Below, in pieces: positions 22,641-33,881 of a DNA stretch of 64,000 nucleotides. The DNA is from Rhynochetos jubatus (Eukaryota; Chordata; Aves; Eurypygiformes; Rhynochetidae), in NCBI GenBank assembly GCA_027574665.1, contig CM050664.1:15650774-15714773 (forward strand), given 5' to 3'. Position 1 is the first letter of the stretch. Every line of letters starts with the position of its first letter. A program made the position numbers and the translations under genes. A model generated the notes under the pieces. The model had not been told where the DNA came from and did not search any database. It saw only the letters and a program-made list of their open reading frames with translations.

Positions 22641-25600
22641 ACCAGAAGCAAAACACCGATGAAGAAGTGAGCGCCAGTGCCGGCTGCGGCCCGGCCGAGT
22701 GAAGCCCCGGCAGGTCCCGCTGCCCTGAGCGCTGCGGCAGATCCGCGCCGCGCGGTGCCACCAACGGGCGCTTGAGCGGCGCCGGTAATTAACGACAAAC
22801 CGCTGACGGGCTTTGGCTGGGCTGAAAACGTTATGGAACCAGGGAGAGCTGAGGAAAGCAAAGTGAGTGCTTCAAAGGAAGGTTTGGCCCCAGAGATGGA
22901 GGAAAAGCCTCTGAGTGGTGTGAAAATGAACGCCAGTCGCCGCGTGGGGAGCCAGGCTCGGGCGCCCTCGCTGCCCCGCGGCACCGCAGTGGGTCCGGGG
23001 CTGGCAATGTCGGCAGGCTTCTTCGGTGGAGCCTTAGCGGTGGCACAGCACAGCGGGGTGGGCAAGCGTCCCTTTGAGTGGAGACGGTGTCCAGCTTGGG
23101 CTGGGCTGAGACCCAGAGGGAGCTGGAGCAGCCCCAGGAAACCAGGGGAGCAGCTGGAGCGTGGGGATCCCCAGGGAATCCCCCGAGGATACTGGGTGAG
23201 GGGCTGGCAGACGTGCTCCTCACCCACCTCCCGCGTCGCCCGGGCTCCCCCAGCCCAGGTCACCCTCAGGCCCCCACCTCCCGCCGAAAAGCTGCAAAAT
23301 CACCTCTGGTAAGCAGGGGAGGGCACAAGCCGGGCACGGTTTCCAGCCACCCATGCGGAAGGCGAGACGGCTCCGGGGCGCAGCAGCACGCCCTGGGCAA
23401 GGCGGGCATGGGCATCTCTCACCCCAGAGCTGATGGCGGGTCGGCACCAGCCCGGGACCTCCACCCCGTGCCACACCCATGGGGTAAGTTCGCAGGTACC
23501 TTCCCGGCGCCCAGGGCAATGCTGAAACCCGAAGGCGGCCGAGCGCAGCGGCTCCGGCAGAGCCCCTCGCTGCTGCAGCGTGACCCGGGGCAGGATCCCC
23601 CGCACTCTCGGCAGACGGCAGGAAAGCGACGGCCTCCGGGTCATCCCCATCGTCCGGCTCGGCCAAGGACACGGAGTCACCTGGGGCTGCCGGGGGGCAA
23701 ACACAGCCCGGCCTTTTGGGAACCGCCGCGAAACACGTCCCTGAGATCATCTCTGGGCTTTTCTTCTGCCCACGGCCCCCGTGCCAACGCTACGAACACC
23801 TTTCAACGTACCCAGCGTCGGCGCACGGCGCGTTCCCGACCACGAACCGGCGCACAGGAGGAGACGTTAGCGCGGCGAGAAGACAACGCAGAACTGAAAA
23901 GGAAAACGGGAAGAGCGGATTTATTTGAATCGCCTTGGTAAGATTTATTAAAAAATATCCCTTGGCAGTTGACAATCACCACGGCCCACAGCAGGAACCC
24001 GAGTGGGTAACAGCGCAACAGTTTTCGCCTGCAACGGAAGGCGAACGCCCGGCAACACCCGGCACGGCTTACACCCAGCGCGTGGCATTCGACCCCTCGG
24101 TTGGCATCGGGGAACGGAGCAACCGCTGGATGCAGGGCCGACGGCACCACACAGGCGCTCCGATACTTACCTTGTCTGTGGGAAAAACCACTATATAAAA
24201 TATGGGGGGAAACAAGAAACCAGCACTCTCGGAAAAACCGGACTCCACCCCTCCGTGACCCCAGGAGGACAAAGCTCTTGGCCTGCTGCGACCCGCAGGG
24301 AGAGCAGGGAAACTCAGACGGCGGCTGGACCTGGGCAGAAGCTCACAGCGGCACGGCCCCGCCGTCAGCACGTGCGAGAGCGGGAGGGTTCGGTGCCGTG
24401 GGACGCGGGGCTCTGGTCACCGGGGGAGCGGAGCAGAGCGCCGGGGCGCGGCGCTGGAAGGAACCGGCCCGTCTTCTGGGTCAGAACCTTACTCTGCCAG
24501 GGCTCGGGGTTTTTCCCCAGTGAAACCCAACGAACATGCAGTGGGATGCTTAAGAGAGCCCGAGGGAGGCGGGGGTGTGTGGGACAGACAGACGGACGGA
24601 TACGGGTTGTGCTGCGGAGCCGCCTGCAGCAGTCCAACACCTTCAGCTCCCTCAGCCGGACCGCGTCAGCGTCTGAAAGCATTGAGGCTCCTCTTCTGGG
24701 ACAGCCGCAGGTCAGGCGGTTCTTTCTCCGGGCACTCGTACTCCAGAATAACAATGCCTCACTCCACTTCCCACGTGGACTAAGAGTCTGAATAAGGCAC
24801 TGGTATTCCAGAAGAAACCAGCCGCGCTTTCTGCTAAAGGAAAAAACAACTGTTTAAAATTCATCCCCGGTTTTGGCCACAGCAAGCTCCCCGCACGGCG
24901 AAGCTCTGCCGAGGCCTCCGCCACGGCCAGCGGTGACAGCACGATGCCCGCAGAGGTGCTGCTGGCCCGGCTCCCCGGCCCGGCGCTTCCGAGTGGTATT
25001 AAAATGAGGAAAACCGAGGAAGGATCCGCCGTCTCAGCCCGCACCAGGAACACGACGGTCATTTCCCGCCAACCGACACGCCAGAGCGCGGCGGGTCTGC
25101 GTGACGAACGCCTTTCGCATTTAAAAGGCCGCCTAAAGACACCCCTAACCGAGACTTAGCGCGGTGGTTTCGTGATTTATCAAAGAAACACTCTGAAGAG
25201 CCAGGTCCAAAACAAAGGGCTGAGAAAACGTCCGGTCCCGAAGGGCGCGGGGCTGCGCCCGAGGTCGTGCTGGAGCAAGAATGAAGTTGTCACAGTGTGT
25301 TGTGAATTACTTTCTCAGCTCTTCTCCACCGAAGAGAGCGTGAAGTGACCTGCCGTACAGTGACACGCTGAAGCCACAACCGATTACAGAGCCGCAGGGG
25401 CGAGGCGGAGGACACACGTTTTACCTGTACACATACCTGGCATACGCAGACGCAACTTGGCTCCGCTTCGGCTTTGCCAGCGGAGCTCGGGCGGAATATT
25501 TACAGCGAAGCCGCTGCGGGAAGCCCCGTCGCCCAGCGCAGCCCCGGCAGCCGCCGCCGGCTTCCCCCAGCGCTGCGTGTAAACAGAGCGGTTCTCTCTG

Positions 25601-25789
25601 CACCAAGGGAGGGGAGAAGGTAGGGGGAACGCGGGCTTGGCTGGGTGGGAGAGAAGGGAACGGAGACGTCATGAAGAAACAATTTCCAGCTAACCAGGAG
25701 ACCTGAAAATGCTTTCATTTGCCTTCTCCCCTCCCCCACTGACTTCCTTACTAACTGGAAACCGCTTCCAATTAATGCTCCCATGCAGA

Positions 25790-26300
25790 AGTCAGCAACG
25801 CTTCGAGAACGTTCTCGGTTAACGCTTCCGCCCCACCTCCGCGCGTGCTTCGCCAGGCCAGGCAGCGCTGGGCCCGGCTCGTGCTGCGGAGGCAGCTTGG
25901 GTGGAAAGCCGGGGCCGGTTGGATCCCGGGCCGGCTCCCGGCCCCGCAGCGCCGCCCGGCCGGCTCCGCAGCAAACCGGGGCCAACCCTGACTCTGAGTT
26001 TCGCACTTCCCAGATATTTCTCGCAGGCTGTTTGCGTCGGGTCCCGCCGCCCTCGGCGCACGGCGACCGCTTCTACCGCCGGCGCGTAGACGTAATACTG
26101 CACGAGGGCGGACGGACCCGAAGCCGAGCCCGGGCGTCGTGGTCGGGCGGCAGCACCCGATCCCTCTCAGCCTGCTAACGCCCGGCTGAAACGTGCTCGT
26201 GTGAAACGCGACCAACGGGCTGGGCGGGAAGACGCACCTTCCGAGCACCCGACAGCCGTCGGGCTGATCGCGGACCGGCTCAACCAGGCAGCGGGATGCC
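25790..26300. promoter_or_regulatory. Orphan CpG island
   Basis: By hand count there are about 68 CpG dinucleotides in the 480 bases 25801-26280, more than expected from base composition. This is as dense as a true promoter island. It lies about 23 kb upstream of CREBBP and about 7.6 kb beyond the ADCY9 stop codon, with no gene start I recognise. It may mark an unannotated transcript, or be one of the orphan islands known from vertebrate genomes. Confidence 0.7.
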
Positions 26301-26880
26301 GCTCCCAGCGTGAAGCTCCCCAGCACTGAGGGCCCACGGCTGCCCAAGCCCGGGCACTGCTGCGGGACCGGCACAGCAGCTCCTCAGCTCTGGCTCTGCC
26401 GGCTCCGGCCCCTTCCTGGCTCGCCATCTACATCCCTGCCTTCTCCATCTCAGCGCCGCAGGAGGGGAAGACCCTGGGGGTGGGAAAGGAGGAACGCAGC
26501 CCCTCCGCCAGCAAGGACAGCGGTTTATGCTAAATCAAACCATCGTGCTTCACGGAAGGAAGGAGCTCTTCCGAGCAACGCGATATACAGAGCCAGCCCA
26601 GCAGGCCTGGGGGAGCGAGGTGACGTTCCTGAGGGCCCGGCTGCCGGTTGCTGGGTACTTCGGTGAGGGTGGCCAAGCTCCTTATCCTCTTTGGATACTG
26701 CGGAGGATGCTGCCTCCTCGCTAAGAGCAGAAAATCATTCCCAAATATTCAGCACAAACTTGGAAGCTGCGTTTCGTCCCTCAGCAGATGTTTGGAGTCG
26801 TTAAGGCTCTTGGCTTTAGAGAGTTGATTGCTTTGGAAGTTTAAAGCTGTAGTCGCAGTTGGGCATTGCAAGGCTCTGTC

Positions 26881-27139
26881 GATGGGTGGGTGGGTGGGTG
26901 GATGGACGGACGGATGGACGGACGGATGGACGGACGGACGGATGGACGGACGGATGGATGGGTGGATGGGTGGGTGGATGGAAGGATGGGTGGGTGGATG
27001 GGTGGGTGGATGGAAGGATGGGTGGGTGGATGGAAGGATGGGTGGGTGGATGGAAGGATGGGTGGGTGGATGGGTGGGTGGATGGAAGGATGGGTGGGTG
27101 GATGGAAGGATGGGTGGGTGGATGGGTGGGTGGATGGAT
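26881..27139 (+). repeat. GGAT/GGTG tetranucleotide-based minisatellite
   Basis: This tandem array is built from GGTG, GATG, GACG and GAAG tetramers. The left third (about 26900-26960) is mostly GGACGGAC/GGATGGAC. The right part is dominated by a 20-base higher-order unit, GGATGGAAGGATGGGTGGGT, separated by 8-base GGATGGGT-type insertions. It has no stop codon in any plus-strand frame, so it creates overlapping glycine/tryptophan/aspartate-rich frames (and proline/histidine/serine-rich ones on the other strand), which I regard as artefacts. Confidence 0.97.
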
Positions 27140-30100
27140 CTCTCTTGACATGATCTCTGAAAACCAGAAGAAATCGAATTGGGGAGAGGGTTACTCCAGC
27201 CTCCTAAGCAACTACTCACGAAGGGGAGCGTCTGTCGGTGCCGATGGGACTGTGCCGGTCCCTGCACAGTGGCCAAATCCTGGTTCAGCGCTGTAGAGCA
27301 GAGCACAGCAACACTGCACACCCCCTCCTCTGGGCAACTTCTCGGGGCAAGAGCAAGATGGAGTTACACAGCTCGAGTCAGAAATAACCCACAAACCAAG
27401 CTCTGGGCTCGCTCGAAAAGGCAAAGCTTCAAAGAGGCTGAAGGAGGCCTTTTCCATCCAGCCATACCCGCGGAGGCACCACACGCTGCATCTCCCCTGC
27501 CCTGAGCTGAAATCCCTGGGCAACGACCTGACTAAACTGACATTCGGCAACGCCCTAAGGCAGAAACGGGAAGACAGGGGTGACTAAGGGAGGAACGAAG
27601 GGAAAACTCCAGGAAGCCCCTCTGACTCATCCGAAGGGGGATTTGAGAATCGAGGCTGGCGCCGGGAGGGTGTGAGCGGCGGCTCTGCTATCGCTGCGCA
27701 TCGCCCCTCGGCGCCGATGACACACGGGTCAGAGCAGCGCCGGTTCCAGCCCGGGCGGACGTTTCAGGAGGTGTTCCCAGCCACAACCTTCTGCAGCTCC
27801 TCAGCGAGCGCCGCAGCTTCCGGAGATGAAAATACACGTTGTCACCGCCAGCCAGGCAACGGAGAGGACAGAACGAGCCACGCGAAGGCTACGGCGCGAG
27901 AGGCCGACGCAGCGGCCTCGGGGCCTCTCCAGCAGCACAAAACACGGACGCTGTGTTTTACAGCCCTCGACACCGAGTCCCAGCTCGGGAGGCACGTGGG
28001 GAAGTGCTGCTAAGCACAACGTGACGCGTCTGGAGCCGGGCGGCTCGTTTAGGCCAGCAAACGTTCAGCAGCTACAGTAAAGTACTGGGGGTGTGAAAAA
28101 AAGCCTTTAAGTATCTTCTACTGATAATTTTTTCCAAAACGTTCTTTCCCGAAGGCTGGTGTTGGCTCTGGAAGACAAGGCGACACTTCTATCCGCATCG
28201 TACAGCCCAGGCACTTACCTGGGCTGGCGACAGGAGCTTCGCTCGCTTGATAAAGGCTTGAGAAAGGTTTTATACGGAAAACCTGGTGGGTGTTTTGTCC
28301 CCTACCAGAGCTTTACGGAGCAAAGCACCTCGGGAATCTTCCCCATGGCACCACCTGAACTGAGCCGCTGGTAAGGCAAAATGTATTTCATCCCTATTTT
28401 GTTTTCTACTTGAAGCTCTGCAGAGCCTGGTGTTCACAGACAATGAATTCCAGTAAGACAAAAAGCTCCTCGGGTCCGATGCTCACGGACAGAACCCCTC
28501 CTCATCACCCTGAACGGAGTTCAGAGGGGGGCGGCACCACAAAAAGCCCATTTTAAGGCTCCCTGACACCCCTGACAACACGCGCTGGGGGAAGCCCGGG
28601 CCCAGCTTCGCACCCGAGAAACCTTCCCCCGCAGCAGCCAGCCAAGGCAGCACGCTGGGAGATCACGCACCAGCCCCCCGGCTAACCCGCCGCCCCGTTT
28701 CACACCCACCCGCTCCCCTTCTCCCCCATTTCACACGTTACCCCGCCGAGCACCCCCCGCGCAGGCTACGTCGGCACGGCCCAGCCGGACCCCGGCGTCG
28801 CGCTGTACCCGGCGCTGGGCAGGCGGTGTTTCTGCCGCCGTGCCCTCCCGCCGCCCCGCTCCCCTTCGCGTTTCTGCTATATTCCAGCAGAAAACGGTCC
28901 GCCGTTTCACAGCTCTGGGCTGAAACACCTCCGGGGCCGGAGCACCCAAAGCGAAGCCCGGACAAGCGCAGCCTCTGCCAGAACCGGCGTGTAGCGGCTG
29001 TAGCTTCCAACCCCTTCAGGACTTCGCAGAACCCGCCCGTTCTGGCAGCGGAGGATATTCTCAGCAGCGCCAAGCAGCAGTTCAGCTCCCTCCCCTTACA
29101 CGCTGCTCCCCTAGAAATCAAAACAAGGACCGCTACAGCCCGTACAAAGAACTCCAAAGGAAAAGACCCACTGGAATAAGTGACTTTCCTGCCCCAAGCG
29201 GCGCTCCGCGCACAGAGAGCCGAGTCTCCGCACCGCTCCGAGACCCCAGCTGGGTTTTTGCAGCGGCCTGCGCACTGAGCTGGGGATCCCCGCACCCCGA
29301 CCTCGCCTGTTTCTCCTTCCACGTGAAAACGGTTCTGCATTCGCGGTCAAACCGCCCCTGCAACGTCTCGGGCAGGTCACATCGGCACATAGTTACTGCA
29401 TTTGCAGCCGTTCCGTAACGTTTAACTAAAGACTAAAGGAACGATGCTTCAGCGAATCCCAACGCCGAGACCCAACAGCGGATTTTATTGCTTACCCTCT
29501 TCTGCTTCTGCACACTTGCTACACCTCCGGGAAATAACCTTTTGTCCACTTCCAGCGTGACGAAAAATGCACTTTTTCACAGAATTCTGATGTTTCACAC
29601 CGGGATGTGCCTGCCGCTCCTCTGTTTCTTCTGTCAAGCAGCTTCACGCCACCAGAGAAAGCTGCAGCTGTGACCAGACAAGGCCCAAGACATCAAAGCA
29701 AACCTTCTCCTTCCCGTTTGAATCAGGAAGGAGAGAGGCCGACAGCAGCGGCAGCAGCGCCCGACGCCGGGGCCGGCAGCGGCGGAGCGCCAACGCTGCA
29801 GTGCAACGCGGAAGACACCGTTCAGCAAAGGTGAGGAGCAGGGAGGGGAGAACCCCTGGTGCCCCATCCAGGCCGAGCAAACATAGGCCACAGCAGGGAA
29901 GGAGGGAGAAAACACGCAGAGTCTTCAAATTTGGCCAAACCCCCTCGGCGAGCGGCACAGTTCGACAGCCGACGGCGTTACGGCCAACCTCGGATGCACC
30001 GCAAAGGCGCGAAGTTCCTGACTGCTCCCTGGCAGCGTGGTGGTGCTGTATTCAGAAGCTGCAGAAACAGGTTAGAGTTGGCGATTTCGAAAGGCCAGAC

Positions 30101-30539
30101 ACCCTGAAAGCTGGGCTCTTCAGTCGAGAATAAGCTCTTCTGCCACCCAAAGCTGGTTCCCTGCTTGGTTTACAGCTCCCTTCGGTTTTGCTCCTGCACT
30201 GCGCTTCAGCCCTGGAGAGAGAGTAGCCAATCTTTTTTGCAGACCCCCCGGGGGGTCCGTCCTCTCTCCCCATTTCGTCACGTCCAAACCCTCCTGCGCT
30301 GCGTACACGGACCCAGCCGGAGCTGCAGTCAGGCTGGCGGCGCGCGCGGTACCACCAGCCAAGGGGAACGGCCCCAAATCCCGGGAAGCGACTGGCAAAT
30401 CCCTTCTTCGAATCACAAACGCCAGGAGCAAATCAACGGGAGTGCCATGGACTGGGTTTTGAGTGGGAAATCTGCCTCAGGGAAGAATCCGGGAGAAAAT
30501 TAATCCATTTTGTGGTAGCAGCAGGCGAAGGCGACGGTG

Positions 30540-30900
30540 CAGGAAAGAGCCAGCACGTTCCAGCTTACTCCCCGCCCCGGAGCAGCGCGGTTTGCAGAAG
30601 GCAAGGCGGGGCGAGCCGGTATGCAGCAACCTTCTTTAAGTTATCACCACTGAAACCCCCTCAGGATCGGCAGGGCACGCGCTGCCAGGGGCCCGGCCCA
30701 CCCAACCCCCCGCGCTCGCACCGCACCGCGCCGGCACCAACAGACCCGAGACACGTTACCGAAACCAACGCCGACCCGCGCGCGCCTCGGCCGCGGAGGG
30801 GGACGCGGACCGCGCCGCGCCAAACGCCTCCAGAGCGAGCTTTGCGAGGATGGGAGAGCTCCGGGGAGGCGCCGAGGGTCAGCTCCCGCTCTTTTACGTA
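30540..30900. promoter_or_regulatory. CpG-island cluster 3' of ADCY9
   Basis: About 37 CpGs occur in the 240 bases 30661-30900 by hand count, including runs such as CGCGCGCC. The island lies about 3 kb downstream of the ADCY9 stop codon. No gene start is recognisable. It could be an orphan or enhancer island, or an antisense promoter. Confidence 0.55.
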
Positions 30901-32898
30901 GGAGACAGGCCTATCCTCGCTCCTCCGGCCCGGGAACCCAACGCGCACGCTGCGAGCTCAGCCCCTGCGTGTCCCTCCTGCCCTGCATCGAAGGGAAGGC
31001 TTAAACCCTCCGACAGCGCCGGTGCCGACAGCGCTGGTACCGAACGGGGGTACCGCTGGGGAGCCCCCTCTTCCCAGCTTCAGAGTTCAGGCAGAGCAAC
31101 GCCGCCGGCCGTTCCCAGCGCAGCCAACAGCCCGCGACTGCAGACTCCGCTAACACGTCTGCCCTCAGTCGTGTTATTTGCTCAGCGCCAACCAAAAAGA
31201 GGCCCTGGGGGGGTTATTTTCGGTATCGTCGCGTTACCAGAAAAGCAGCCCCGCTGCCGCAGCGCTGCTCCCGGCAGCACGGGAGGGTCAGTGACTGCAG
31301 GCTGGAAGATGAGGCTGCTGTATCCTGCGGCGCACCGCCCGAGTAACGGGACGGCAGGCGCGCGGGGGCCGGGGCCCTACTCCAGCCCCTTCTCCTTCCT
31401 GGTTTAATCCCGGGGCACAGACCCCTCGCTGGACGCGGGGCCGCTGCTGGCGGAGGTTCGGTCGTTGTGCAGCGTCTCAGGCGAGCGAGAAGCCAGCGCG
31501 TCTCGACCGAACTCCGCCGCCGCAAGCAGCCGAGCAGCGAGAGGAGCGGGGTAGAGTCGACAGAACCGGGAGAAAGAAGCGAAAGGGAGAAAGGTTGGAA
31601 CGACTCTGAGGGATGAACACAACGCCAGAAGGCTCGTAACCAGTTCTGGACCACGCCAAGCCCCCGACTGCGTAAGGAATACCGACGCGCTTAACTAGCA
31701 AGAACCCTACAGCCGGCTGCGAGGACGCGTTCTTGGGATGCTAGAGGTACTTGCGGAATTATACCACCTGCAAGGTGGAAGTGCAACCCGCCACGGGAAG
31801 GGGAGCGGAGCGGGGCGAGGTTTAATCCACGCAGAAGGCAGGCCGCTGGAGGGCTGCGCGCCGATACACCCCGTATCGTGTTGCGCGTCGGGAGCAGCCC
31901 CCAGACCGGCTCCAGCTCCTGCGGCAGGGGGAGGGGGACGCGCACCGCCGGGTTGTCGCGTGCTGGCAGAGCGAGCATGTACCGCTAACGTCACGTAGCT
32001 GTGCCGTCAAACGCGGCAGAGGGGCGCGTGGACAGCAGCCCCGTGAGAAGAGCGCGCGGAGACTTGTGCAACTCCTCCAGAAAGCTCACCGGTTCCGCCT
32101 GGCAGAGGCCTGGAGGGCTCCGCGCTGGCCGTGGAGCGCAGGGGGATCTCGCGTCGCTGAACAGGAGCTTCACAACGTGCGGACGTATTACTCCAGGGGG
32201 AACAAAAAGCAGCATCGGCATATTCTGACGTTAGTTCAGACGGAAAGAACGAACCGGCGGGCAGAGCGCGCAGCACCGCGGCCCACCAGCTCTTCCCGGG
32301 CCAACGGACTTACTTCGGGCAGGAAAGTTCTGTCATTTTATTCGGTGTCGCGAGGGGCAGCCGAACCGGAACACTGAAAAATCGGCATCATCCGACGCGG
32401 GGCCTCGGGTGGAAGTAAGGAGGGGATGGAAGCATGCAGAGGGCAAACCGGCAGTCTACGGCCCCCTCCCGCAGCTCCCCCCGTGCAAGCAGGTTCCGGT
32501 GCTCCCGCACGTCTCCGGTCCCAGGACCTGCGCCGCCGCCTGCGGGACTGGGAAATCCTCGTGCTTCTCGGCTCCCTGGAGAGGGCCCTTTCCCCTGCTC
32601 CTGCTCTCAGGGGCAGGCAGGGAGCATGCTGTTCTGCTCCCTGCTCCCAGCGCGGGGGGGAACCCTGAAGAACATCGTGCAGCGCCACGGTACGGTACAG
32701 AGGGAAGCCGGGATACCCGGTCACCTTCGGTGGCTTCGGAAGTTTCACCAGCTGGAAACAAATATTGCCTCGGTAACATCCTCACAGTGGTCGGTAGTTC
32801 CAAGAGGCTCAAACACCCTCTTATTAAACCAATTAACAATTCATCTCTCCTGACCCCTTCCGCACAGAAAACCCCACCCCCGAACAAAACCAAACCAG

Positions 32899-32923
32899 GA
32901 ATAAAATAAATAAATAAATAAAG
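32899..32923 (+). repeat. AAAT simple repeat
   Basis: This is a short run of AATA/AAAT units. On the ADCY9 sense (minus) strand it reads as a TTTA-rich tract just past the candidate polyadenylation signal, where a U-rich downstream element is expected. Confidence 0.85.
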
Positions 32924-33881
32924 GCATTCCCAAGACATTTATTTCTCTTTTCTCTCTCTCTCGGATCAGACCAGCTCAGAGACACCACCTCCACCTACCT
33001 GCGCAAACTCAGCCAGCGCACGGAGGAACACAGACCGCTTTAGACTCGCCAGACCCGAATCGTAACGCTCTCGTGGTCGCTGGGCTGGTTCTGGAAACCT
33101 TTCCCGAGAGCTGGCAATGTCCGAACCCCTATCCCGTCCCCCCGCGTCATTGGCTATATGGAAAAGACGTGTATCCAAAGCAGACGGTGGCACACGAAGG
33201 TTGAGGGAAGCGTCGGTGAAGGAGAATCAAGCTACAGCAGTTGTTGAGCCTACTCGACCCTAAACGTTGAGCCGCCGCCGAACTCCTCCTCCAGCCCAAC
33301 ACGGCCCAACTGCGTCACCCCCTCGCCGCGACATTCTCCTGCGGTACGTTACCGGCGCTCGATGTCAGTCTCTTATGGTAGATACATGCACGTTTGTCCG
33401 TGTGTTTACATACAAAAAGGTCTGATAACAGTAAAACATCGTTCGGAGAGATATAAAAAACCCAAGGAGTTGCATTAGCCAAAAAAAGTGTTTTGTGAGA
33501 AACAACAATAAAAATGATACAACCACAGCTTTTCTTTTCTTTAAAATGAGATAAATACCCAAAGCTATGATTTCACTTGGGGCCTCTGTACCTCGACAGG
33601 GAGTCCAGTGGAGTATATCGGAAGGCACTTAATATCCTCTACTCAGCTGTAAGGTGGTTGCACAGGGAGCTGGGGAGCTCGGGATGTGACCGGGGCACGG
33701 GGGAGAGAGATGGCTGAAAAGAAGCCCTGAAGAGCCGTGATCCACACAGCACCAGGCGCCGCAATGAAAACTAACGTACAACCCAGGTGGTGAGAAGGTC
33801 TCTCTCGGAAAAGAAAACTGCCAGTTGCAAGCGTCTTTGTGTTTCTACGGACAGAGCACTCCGTGCGACTCCGACAGCGCA
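32924..33881 (-). other. ADCY9: Probable ADCY9 3' untranslated region
   Basis: This is the sequence after the ADCY9 stop codon on the minus strand, AT-rich at about 33350-33560. It includes U-rich stretches and a (TTTTTATTGTTG)-type segment on the sense strand, as is common in 3' UTRs. The end is set at the first good polyadenylation signal (AATAAA, 32938-32943). Known mammalian ADCY9 transcripts have long 3' UTRs, so alternative longer forms are possible. Confidence 0.6.
32938..32943 (-). terminator. ADCY9: Candidate ADCY9 polyadenylation signal
   Basis: Read on the minus strand this is a canonical AATAAA about 940 bases after the ADCY9 stop. Within 20-60 bases downstream comes a TTTATTTATTTA tract and then TGGTTTGGTTTTGTT, a good U/GU-rich downstream element. 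The combination makes a convincing cleavage site near 32920-32930. Confidence 0.6.

Larger units (their letters stand above)
4711..25785. other. CREBBP-ADCY9 intergenic region, left part
   Basis: This is about 21 kb without any protein-coding exon that I can support. All open frames here are short, low in conserved character and often open on both strands at once. The GC content is moderate to about 22.6 kb, with AT-richer islands near 11.7-12.1, 14.8-15.4 and 22.5 kb, and becomes CpG-rich to the right. Individual candidates (a TATA promoter, a CTCF-like site, a hairpin and two enhancer-like islands) are listed separately. I see no clear transposon in this stretch. Confidence 0.6.
26301..32920. 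other. Intergenic region, right part (3' of ADCY9)
   Basis: This stretch is CpG-rich throughout and has no protein-coding exon that I can support. Open frames of 80-200 codons occur on both strands, as expected in GC-rich DNA with few stop codons. It holds the minisatellite at 26881-27139, the CpG cluster at about 30540-30900 and other CpG-rich patches (about 28.7-29.1 and 31.4-32.3 kb). The leftmost limit of ADCY9 transcription is not certain; a longer 3' UTR could extend into this region, since another minus-strand AATAAA is present at about 32337-32342. Confidence 0.55.

Noticed and set aside
23078..23941. 287-codon plus-strand frame
   Set aside because: Stop-poor GC-rich DNA with no start or promoter context, no conserved motif and a competing minus-strand frame.
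25772..26374. 200-codon minus-strand frame over the orphan CpG island
   Set aside because: Composition-driven and unlike any family I know; the island itself is reported instead.
26749..27321. Pro/His/Ser and Gly/Trp repeat proteins
   Set aside because: Translation of the tetranucleotide minisatellite in every frame; not a gene.
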